Assembly: GCA_950071955.1 (NCBI GenBank)
Contig: CATMOC010000235.1
Location: forward strand, 1 to 6,259
Direction: 5' to 3'
DNA from: an uncultured Mesorhizobium sp.
GTDB taxonomy: Bacteria > Pseudomonadota > Alphaproteobacteria > Rhizobiales > Rhizobiaceae
DNA: 6,259 nucleotides
The notes beneath the pieces are model-generated. The model made no database searches and was not told where the DNA came from. It was given only the letters and a program-made list of their open reading frames with translations. Positions 1-4,910 of the stretch are shown here, one piece after another. The translations under genes and the position numbers were made by a program. The stretch's first letter is position 1. Each line of letters begins with the position of its first letter.

Positions 1-1799
1 CCCGCCGACAGGCGGTAGGCCGGAATCGGGTCCTCGGCGCGCAGCAGCCCGAACAGCGCCGATCCCACCGCCAACCGCGCGCTCGCCCGCGCCGCCGCAG
101 CACCGCCGCCGCCGCCCGCCATGATGACGGCGGGCGCGAGACCGCTGTCGCCGCGCATCAGGCCGGCGTCGAAGACGGCGCGGCCGTCGGCATCGGTGGT
201 TGCGGTGCCCAGGACCTCGTTGTTGCGGGCGACGAGCTTCAGGTCGAGCCCGGCTTTCGGCTTCGCGGTGTCCAGCGAGCGGGCGAAGACCGACAGGCCG
301 TCATTGCCGGCGAAGGTGACGAGCCCGATGTCGGAGATGACGAACCATTGCGTGGCGCGGGTGTCCCAGCTGTCGCGGCGGTCGCCCTGCGGCATGGCGG
401 TCATGACGTAGACGCCGGGTTTGCGCTCGGGGATCGCCTCGTCGACCGGGAAGGCGGTGACCACCTCCTCGTTGAGTTCGGAGCTGATGTCGAGCGTGCC
501 TTCGAAGACCGGCTCGCCGAGTTCGTCGGCGATCGTGCCGATCTCGTAGGCATCGAGCTGGCGCAGGAACTGCGACTGGGTGAGCAGGCGCGACAGGGAG
601 CGGTCGCCGACCCGGTAGAGCGCGATGTCGGCCTTGTCGGTGTTTACCGACACGACCGGGATGCCGCGGCGGGCGCTGTTGGGCAGCACGAAATTGTCGC
701 CGGTGAAGCGCAGCGAGGGGGAGCGGTCGCGGATGTAGATGTCGAGCGCGACGGGTTCGCCGATCACCTCGCCGATCGCCGCGGGAAGGCCCTGGCGGAT
801 GACGATGCGGTAGCGGCCACCATGCTCCAGGCCTTCCACGCAGAGCTCGCGCTCGCCCTTTTCAACGGCGGTGGTGGGGGCGTTGTCGACGGTGACGAAC
901 TGTGCGTAGTCGACGCCGCTCTTGGCCAGTTCCTCGGAGAACTGGACGCAGACGCGCGGGCTGGCATTGTCTGAATCGACCGTGTGCTCGATGACGCGGA
1001 AGCCCCACTGCCGCTTCAGGTCGGCGTAGCGCTCCTGCACCTCCATCGAGGAGACGAGTTCCAGGCTCTTCTCGTAGGCGGTGATGGCCGGACGATGCAT
1101 GCGGCGCTTTTCGAGCGCCTCGGCCAGCGCGTTCAGAGCGTCGGCACGTTCGTTGGCGGTGCGCGAGAGCCGGTAGCCGTTGATCGCAGCGCCGGTGCCG
1201 GCGCGCTGGAAATAGTAGCTGCTCTCCCCGCCGCCGGGCACGACGGCGTTCGCCGCCTCGGCGAGACCGGTCCACAGCGCAGTTTCGTCCGGCAGGATCG
1301 TCAGCGCATTTGTGTAGTTCAGCATCGCCGCGCGCGGGTCGTTGCCCGCCATGGCGTTCTCGGCCGCATCGACGAGCGACACCAGTCCCGCGCCGCCGGC
1401 CGAGGCCTTGCTCAGCATATCCAGCCGCCAGGGCCGGGCATCGTCCAGCACGTAGGACGGGATGAAGGTGAGTTCCGAAGGGGCGCCGATGTCCGGTTCG
1501 CTGTTCAGATCCACCACCTTGCCGGCCACGGCACCGGGGAAGGTATTCAGCGTGTTGAAATCGGACTTGAGGAAGCACCATTGCGCCCGCGTGTTGTAGG
1601 TGAAGGCGCGGCAGGACGGGTCGCCGAGGCAGGCCGCCTTGCACTGGTCGAGCGACATGTTCTGCTCGGTCCTGAGATCGAAGCCGAAATAGTCGCTGTC
1701 CTGCGTGGTCACGATCTGGCGCGCCTGCTGGGCAAGGGTGCCCGTGGCCGTGCCGAGCAGGGCGGCAATGATGATGGCGATGACACGGTATGCGCGCAT
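1..1799 (-). CDS. Alpha-2-macroglobulin family protein, N-terminal 599 residues (runs off window)
   Basis: Bacterial alpha-2-macroglobulins are large secreted or periplasmic protease traps, often about 1,500-1,800 residues and often encoded beside the peptidoglycan synthase gene pbpC; the rest of this gene would lie beyond position 1. Seen here: a signal peptide at residues 1-23 (hydrophobic VIAIIIAALLG, likely cut after TLA, with no lipobox Cys, so not a lipoprotein like E. coli YfhM). A PAN/Apple-like domain follows at about 28-82 (Cys 53, 57, 63, 75; SCRAFTYN). Residues about 140-262 are helical and TPR-like. Macroglobulin-type beta domains run from about 265, including QWFVISDIGLVTFAG and the VFARSLDTAKP / TTDADGRAVF segment typical of the family. 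The ATG at 1799 has a good Shine-Dalgarno. The thioester and bait regions are outside the window. Residues 561-599 turn Gly/Ala-rich and lose family character. Family call is from recognised segments; function in protease defence is inferred. Confidence 0.85.
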   Translation of the reverse strand, partial: MRAYRVIAIIIAALLGTATGTLAQQARQIVTTQDSDYFGFDLRTEQNMSLDQCKAACLGDPSCRAFTYNTRAQWCFLKSDFNTLNTFPGAVAGKVVDLNSEPDIGAPSELTFIPSYVLDDARPWRLDMLSKASAGGAGLVSLVDAAENAMAGNDPRAAMLNYTNALTILPDETALWTGLAEAANAVVPGGGESSYYFQRAGTGAAINGYRLSRTANERADALNALAEALEKRRMHRPAITAYEKSLELVSSMEVQERYADLKRQWGFRVIEHTVDSDNASPRVCVQFSEELAKSGVDYAQFVTVDNAPTTAVEKGERELCVEGLEHGGRYRIVIRQGLPAAIGEVIGEPVALDIYIRDRSPSLRFTGDNFVLPNSARRGIPVVSVNTDKADIALYRVGDRSLSRLLTQSQFLRQLDAYEIGTIADELGEPVFEGTLDISSELNEEVVTAFPVDEAIPERKPGVYVMTAMPQGDRRDSWDTRATQWFVISDIGLVTFAGNDGLSVFARSLDTAKPKAGLDLKLVARNNEVLGTATTDADGRAVFDAGLMRGDSGLAPAVIMAGGGGGAAAARASARLAVGSALFGLLRAEDPIPAYRLSA

Positions 1800-1808
1800 G
1801 AAATAGTT

Positions 1809-1813
1809 CCTCC
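1809..1813 (-). promoter_or_regulatory. Shine-Dalgarno of the alpha-2-macroglobulin gene
   Basis: GGAGG on the minus strand lies 9 nt before the ATG at 1799 and fixes that start. The site is half of a 10-bp palindrome, CCTCCGGAGG (1809-1818). Confidence 0.75.
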
Positions 1814-1820
1814 GGAGGCA

Positions 1821-1837
1821 CCTTGCCGTAGCAAAGG
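1821..1837 (-). promoter_or_regulatory. Small leader hairpin with a UACG loop
   Basis: The minus strand reads CCTTTGCTACGGCAAGG. CCTT and GC pair with GC and AAGG (one bulged T), closing a C(UACG)G tetraloop of the stable UNCG class. It lies just before the Shine-Dalgarno of the macroglobulin gene. An alternative pairing, GGCA/TGCC around AGG, would compete with it. Whether it affects translation is unknown. Confidence 0.3.
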
Positions 1838-1844
1838 CCTGTTT

Positions 1845-1862
1845 CAGGACTGTGGCGTCCTG
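1845..1862. repeat. Inverted repeat CAGGAC-N6-GTCCTG in the macroglobulin leader
   Basis: A perfect 6-bp inverted repeat with a 6-nt spacer lies 45 nt upstream of the macroglobulin start. It could be an operator half-site pair or a transcript hairpin. Around it, the 178-bp gap 1800-1977 shows no convincing -35/-10 pair and no T-tailed terminator for the quinone-reductase genes. Confidence 0.3.
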
Positions 1863-1977
1863 TGCCTACCCGCGTGACACTACACGGTTCGGGTCGCGTA
1901 TGCTGCCGATGCCACGAAAGCCGATTGCGGCATCTGCGCCGAACCTCACCCAGGGGCAGGCAAGCGCGAGATTGCGC

Positions 1978-2565
1978 CTAAAATGCGGAGAGTTTGGCCT
2001 CGACCTTCTTCAGGTAAGCGGCGCGCGAGGCTGGCGTCGACTGGTCCATGCGGTAGTGCGCCAGGAACAAGGTCCTGCAGCGCCAGCCGCAAAGCGCCCG
2101 GATGCCGCGCAGGACGGTCCGGCGGCCGGGATGCCCCACGACATGCGACCACCAGCGCGGAGCGCCGCAGGTCGTCACCACGGCGATCTTACGGATATGG
2201 GTCAGCAGCGGCCGGATCTTGCCGCCGTTCTTGTCAAGTTCGAAGACGACGTCGAGCGCCCAGACCCGATCGAGCCAGCCCTTGAGCATCGCGGGAAGCC
2301 CGTACCACCAAGTCGGATAGACGAAGACGATCGCCTCTGCCCAGCCGAGCGCCTCGATGTGGGGTCCGAGCGCGGGATCGGTCGGGGCGTGATCGTTGTA
2401 GCTGCGGCGTTCCTCGCAGCCCATGACCGGATCGAACTTTTCGGCGTAAAGGTCGATCAGCCGCGTGTCGTGACCGGCATCTTTCAACACCTGGAGGGCG
2501 GTGTCCCGCAGCGCCGCGCAGAAGCTTTCCGGTACCGGATGGCAGTGGACGACGAGCACGCGCAT
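1978..2565 (-). CDS. NAD(P)H:quinone oxidoreductase-like flavoprotein (Flavodoxin_2 family), second of a tandem pair
   Basis: A 195-residue cytoplasmic protein of the NQO1/MdaB/KefF-type flavodoxin fold, predicted to bind FAD or FMN and reduce quinones or similar electrophiles by two electrons with NAD(P)H. Seen: the N-terminal flavin-phosphate segment HCHPVPESFCAAL (residues 7-19) after strand MRVLVV, DLYAEKFDP (38-46), the signature YPTWWYGLPAMLKGWLDRVW (83-102), the strand KIAVVTTCG (126-134), and a C-terminal FLAHYRMDQST (167-177). Length is normal for the family. There is no signal peptide or membrane segment. The ATG shares its A with the TGA of the upstream paralogue (TGATG), and I see no strong Shine-Dalgarno, so translation is probably coupled. 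The true substrate cannot be read from sequence; the protein could equally be an azo- or nitro-reductase-like member. Confidence 0.9.
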   Translation of the reverse strand: MRVLVVHCHPVPESFCAALRDTALQVLKDAGHDTRLIDLYAEKFDPVMGCEERRSYNDHAPTDPALGPHIEALGWAEAIVFVYPTWWYGLPAMLKGWLDRVWALDVVFELDKNGGKIRPLLTHIRKIAVVTTCGAPRWWSHVVGHPGRRTVLRGIRALCGWRCRTLFLAHYRMDQSTPASRAAYLKKVEAKLSAF

Positions 2566-3146
2566 CAGAAGGCGTCCATCGCCCTTCCGACCTTTTCCAT
2601 GAAGCGCCCGCGGCTCAGGTCGGTCGAGCGGTTCATGTCGTAGTGCGCGAGGTACTTCACCGGCGCGCCGGGCCTCACGGTCACGCGCAGCAGGCGCTGC
2701 ACCAGCTTGCGCGGCGGATCGCCCATCAGCCAGGCGCGCAGCCGGTCGCCGCCATAGGTGGTGACAGCCGCGACTTTGGAAATGTTGTGCAGCGAAGGCT
2801 GCGCCTTGCCGTCCACCATGGCAAAGGAAACGCCGGGCAGGAAGACGCGGTCGAAATAGCCCTTCAGGATCGCGGGGTAGCCGAAGTTCCAGACCGGGTA
2901 GCACATGACCAGCGCATTGGCGGACCGCAACCGTTCAACGTGCGGCCGCACGTGCGCAACGTTGCGGTCGAGGTCATGGTAGTCGAGCCGCTCCTGCCGC
3001 GACAGGCGCGGGTCGAAATCCTCGGCATAGAGGTCGCAGTCGTCGACCTTGTGCCCCTTCGCCGACAGGCGATCGACGATAAGCCGATGCAGCGCGGCGT
3101 TGAAGCTCGTTTCCACCGGGTGGGCATGGAGGAGCAGGATTCTCAT
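2565..3146 (-). CDS. NAD(P)H:quinone oxidoreductase-like flavoprotein (Flavodoxin_2 family), first of a tandem pair
   Basis: A 193-residue flavodoxin-fold protein, clearly paralogous to the next gene downstream. Matching landmarks are HAHPVETSFNAAL (residues 7-19), DLYAEDFDP (38-46), YPVWNFGYPAILKGYFDRVF (83-102), KVAAVTTYGG (124-133) and YLAHYDMNRST (165-175). Family knowledge predicts a soluble flavin enzyme reducing quinones or electrophiles with NAD(P)H. The start is the ATG at 3146, because it begins the canonical MRILLLHAHP strand; an in-frame extension to 3179 adds only 11 atypical residues (LRGSATRRTS type) and is rejected. No good Shine-Dalgarno precedes the ATG; instead a palindrome (3151-3168) ends four bases before it, which suggests regulation at this point. 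It is the first gene of a two-gene unit. Electrophile or quinone stress defence is inferred. Confidence 0.9.
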   Translation of the reverse strand: MRILLLHAHPVETSFNAALHRLIVDRLSAKGHKVDDCDLYAEDFDPRLSRQERLDYHDLDRNVAHVRPHVERLRSANALVMCYPVWNFGYPAILKGYFDRVFLPGVSFAMVDGKAQPSLHNISKVAAVTTYGGDRLRAWLMGDPPRKLVQRLLRVTVRPGAPVKYLAHYDMNRSTDLSRGRFMEKVGRAMDAF

Positions 3147-3150
3147 GCTT

Positions 3151-3168
3151 GTCCGCCGTGTAGCGGAC
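3151..3168. promoter_or_regulatory. Perfect interrupted palindrome at the quinone-reductase start (candidate operator or RBS-masking hairpin)
   Basis: GTCCGC-CGTGTA-GCGGAC is a perfect 6+6 bp inverted repeat whose inner edge is 4 nt from the ATG at 3146. Flanking GCTT (3147-3150) and AAGC (3178-3181) can extend the stem across an asymmetric bulge. It would serve either as a binding site for a dimeric repressor (MarR/HxlR/TetR-type regulators are frequent for this enzyme family) or as a hairpin over the ribosome-binding region. The sequence does not say which. Confidence 0.4.
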
Positions 3169-3233
3169 CCTCGGAGCAAGCCCCCCCGGCTTCACTAGGA
3201 ATGCACCCCCTCACCGCCTCGCTTCGCAAGCCA

Positions 3234-3258
3234 CCTCTCCCCCTGCCCGGGGGAGAGG
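3234..3258. repeat. Hairpin in the left arm of the intergenic element
   Basis: A perfect 10-bp stem, CCTCTCCCCC with GGGGGAGAGG, closes a 5-nt loop TGCCC. No T-run follows on either strand, so it is not a standard intrinsic terminator, although it could still stall RNA polymerase or protect the 3' end of the FAD-oxidoreductase transcript. Confidence 0.6.
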
Positions 3259-3320
3259 ATAGGCGCCGGGCCGCTCTCGCTCTTTCGTCGTCGTACTCGC
3301 GGGAAGCCTGAGCTGCGAAT

Positions 3321-3345
3321 CCTCTCCCCCGGGCAGGGGGAGAAG
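3321..3345. repeat. Hairpin in the right arm of the intergenic element
   Basis: CCTCTCCCCC pairs with GGGGGAGAAG across a GGGCA loop with one mismatch (3322/3344), as an inverted copy of the left-arm hairpin. A second small stem, CGGGC-GAA-GCCCG, follows at 3351-3363. For minus-strand transcripts these are the first strong stems after the FAD-oxidoreductase stop codon. Confidence 0.55.
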
Positions 3346-3500
3346 TGGATCGGGCGAAGCCCGAGACGGTGAGGGGGTGCTTGGCCGAAGCCTCGAGGTG
3401 CTGGAGAGTGAGGCGTGAATACGTCCCGAGGGTGACGCCGGGGCGTTGCCTCCCGTCCATGGAAGCAAGAGAATCGAAGCGCGGCCGACGGAACATCCCG

Positions 3501-4904
3501 TTACGACGCCCTCTGCAGCCGCGGGAAGAGGAACGGCTTGTCGGAGCGGTAGTCGTAGTCAGGATTCTCCCAGGCGATCATCTTGCCGGGGTTGAGCAGG
3601 CCCTTCGGGTCGGCCTCGCGCTTGAAGGCGAGCTGCACCTCGTCGGTCTGCTTCATGCCGCCTTCCTCCAGCGTGTAGCGGTGCGGATTGAAGATGGGAC
3701 AGCCGTTCTCCTCGTGCAGCCGGATGATCTCCTCCAGCCTCTCCGCCGTCGAATAGCGGATCATCGGCAGGCCGAAGCAGGTGATGTCGCCGTCGAAGCG
3801 CACGAACTCCAGATGCCCGATCATCTCGTCCGGGACCATGGCGTGGATCTTTTCCACAAGTTCGAGCTGTTTCGGGAAAGGGTAGAGCACCTGGAGATAG
3901 GTGATCGCCGAATCGACCCGCAGCGCCCTGAGCGTCGTATGGTTCCAGGAGAGTTCCGCCGCCGGCGGCAGGCCCTTCGTCTCCTCCGCGCTGGCAGTAG
4001 CGGCATTGAAGACGATCTCGCCGCCGGTGCGCGCCGTGAAGGCGAGGAAGGCGTCGAGCGACTGCGGCGCGACCATGACGAGGCAGATGCTCTGGCCCTC
4101 GCGCAGGAACTTCTGGTGGCGCTTGAAATAGTCGAAAGGCGCGGGGGCCGCTATGGGCGAGACGAGCTTGGTGAGAATGCCATCCTGGCGGGCCAGCGCG
4201 TTGCCGTAGCGCGCGGCGTCCAGGAAGCTCTCGAAGCCGACGATCACGTCCACCCACTCGTAGGCGGCGGTCAGTGGCATCTCGACCTCCGTGATGATGC
4301 CGTTGGTGCCGTAGGCATGGGTGACCTTGTGCAGTTCCTCGCCGGTGAGTTCGAGCACGCGCGGCTCTTCCTCCATGGTCACGACGCGCAGCCGCAGGAT
4401 GTTGCCGAGATCGCGCAGGCCACCCCAGCGTATCGAGCCGATACCGCCCGAACCGCCGGCCACGAAGCCGCCGATGGAGGCGGTCTGGTAGGTCGAGGGC
4501 GACAGGCGAAGCTCCTGGCCGGAATGGGCGCGCGTGGCGCGATCGATCTGGGCCAGTACCGCGCCCGGCTCGCAGACCACGCGGCCCGGTGCGATCTCCT
4601 TGACGGCACTCATCTCGGCGAGGTTCAGCAACACCCCGCCCGAGAGCGGCATGGCCTGGCCGTAGTTTCCCGTGCCGGTGCCGCGCGGCGTGACCGGGAT
4701 GCCGAGCCGGCAGCAGGCGGAAAGCACCCGGATCACCTCGGCCTCGTCCTTCGGCGAGACCACGATGTCGGCGGTGACGTGATCGAGCTGCTCTTTCAAG
4801 ACGGGCGAATACCAGAAGAAATCGCGACTCTTCTGCTTCACGACGGCCGGATTCTCCTCGGTCCGGATGCCCTCGATTTCGGTCTTTAGCGCTTCGATAT
4901 CCAT
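3501..4904 (-). CDS. FAD-binding oxidoreductase, PCMH/FAD_binding_4 type (GlcD-related)
   Basis: A 467-residue soluble flavoenzyme of the vanillyl-alcohol-oxidase/PCMH superfamily. Seen: the FAD pyrophosphate-binding loop PRGTGTGNYGQAMPLSGG (residues 73-90), the second FAD region TASIGGFVAGGSGGIGSIRW (141-160) followed by GGLRDLGN, then YGTNGIITEVEMPL (198-211). A substrate/cap domain spans about 215-400, and the closing segment is DPKGLLNPGKM (432-442), usual in FAD-linked oxidase C-termini. No GxGH covalent-flavin His is seen in the loop (it reads GTGNYG), so FAD is probably non-covalent. The HxGDGNxH metal motif of D-lactate/glycolate dehydrogenases is absent, so a 2-hydroxyacid substrate is not supported. 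The ATG at 4904 lies 6 nt after the amidohydrolase stop, with AGGGA nearby as a weak Shine-Dalgarno; the two genes form an operon and probably act in one pathway. The electron acceptor and substrate are unknown. Confidence 0.88.
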   Translation of the reverse strand: MDIEALKTEIEGIRTEENPAVVKQKSRDFFWYSPVLKEQLDHVTADIVVSPKDEAEVIRVLSACCRLGIPVTPRGTGTGNYGQAMPLSGGVLLNLAEMSAVKEIAPGRVVCEPGAVLAQIDRATRAHSGQELRLSPSTYQTASIGGFVAGGSGGIGSIRWGGLRDLGNILRLRVVTMEEEPRVLELTGEELHKVTHAYGTNGIITEVEMPLTAAYEWVDVIVGFESFLDAARYGNALARQDGILTKLVSPIAAPAPFDYFKRHQKFLREGQSICLVMVAPQSLDAFLAFTARTGGEIVFNAATASAEETKGLPPAAELSWNHTTLRALRVDSAITYLQVLYPFPKQLELVEKIHAMVPDEMIGHLEFVRFDGDITCFGLPMIRYSTAERLEEIIRLHEENGCPIFNPHRYTLEEGGMKQTDEVQLAFKREADPKGLLNPGKMIAWENPDYDYRSDKPFLFPRLQRAS

Positions 4905-4910
4905 CAGTCC

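Larger units (their letters stand above)
3201..3382. repeat. Composite inverted-repeat intergenic element (palindromic, MITE/RIME-like)
   Basis: The two ends are imperfect inverted copies: arm 3201-3260 matches the reverse complement of arm 3319-3382. Shared blocks include GCACCCCCTCACCG at the outer end and an identical 25-nt inner block (3236-3260 against 3319-3343). The 58-bp centre (3261-3318) is unrelated to the arms. There is no ORF or transposase. Dispersed C/G-rich palindromic elements of this style are common between genes in Mesorhizobium and related rhizobia; assignment to a named family such as RIME is a guess. The rest of the 354-bp gene-free gap (3147-3200 and 3383-3500) holds the palindrome listed separately, a short AAGCC-N5-GGCTT repeat (3178-3192), an ACGCC-GG-GGCGT palindrome (3435-3446) and nothing else I recognise. 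Confidence 0.75.

Noticed and set aside
862..1821. Minus-strand open frame of 319 codons within the macroglobulin gene
   Set aside because: Out of frame with the signal peptide, PAN-like and macroglobulin segments; Arg/His-rich shadow translation.
348..1877. Plus-strand open frames (208 and 297 codons) opposite the macroglobulin gene
   Set aside because: They look protein-like only because of third-position GC on the other strand; no recognisable motif and no convincing ribosome-binding site.
1908..1934. GATGCC...GGCATC inverted repeat as a terminator for the quinone-reductase operon
   Set aside because: Only 6 bp around a 15-nt loop and no T-run on the minus strand; too weak to call.
3147..3179. 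N-terminal extension of the first quinone reductase to an ATG at 3179
   Set aside because: It adds 11 Arg/Ser/Thr-rich residues before the canonical first beta strand, crosses the palindrome, and is not expected in a family that starts at this strand.
1852..3311. Plus-strand open frames (263 and 222 codons) opposite the quinone reductases
   Set aside because: The opposite strand encodes two clear flavodoxin-fold proteins with conserved motifs; these frames are their shadows.
3201..3382. CRISPR array or insertion sequence
   Set aside because: There are only two copies, in inverted rather than direct orientation, with no regular spacers and no transposase frame.
3345..4889. Long plus-strand open frame (514 codons) opposite the FAD oxidoreductase
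   Set aside because: The translation is Arg/Gly/Asp/Val-rich with no domain, and it mirrors the codon periodicity of the minus-strand gene, which has clear FAD motifs. It is a high-GC antisense shadow.
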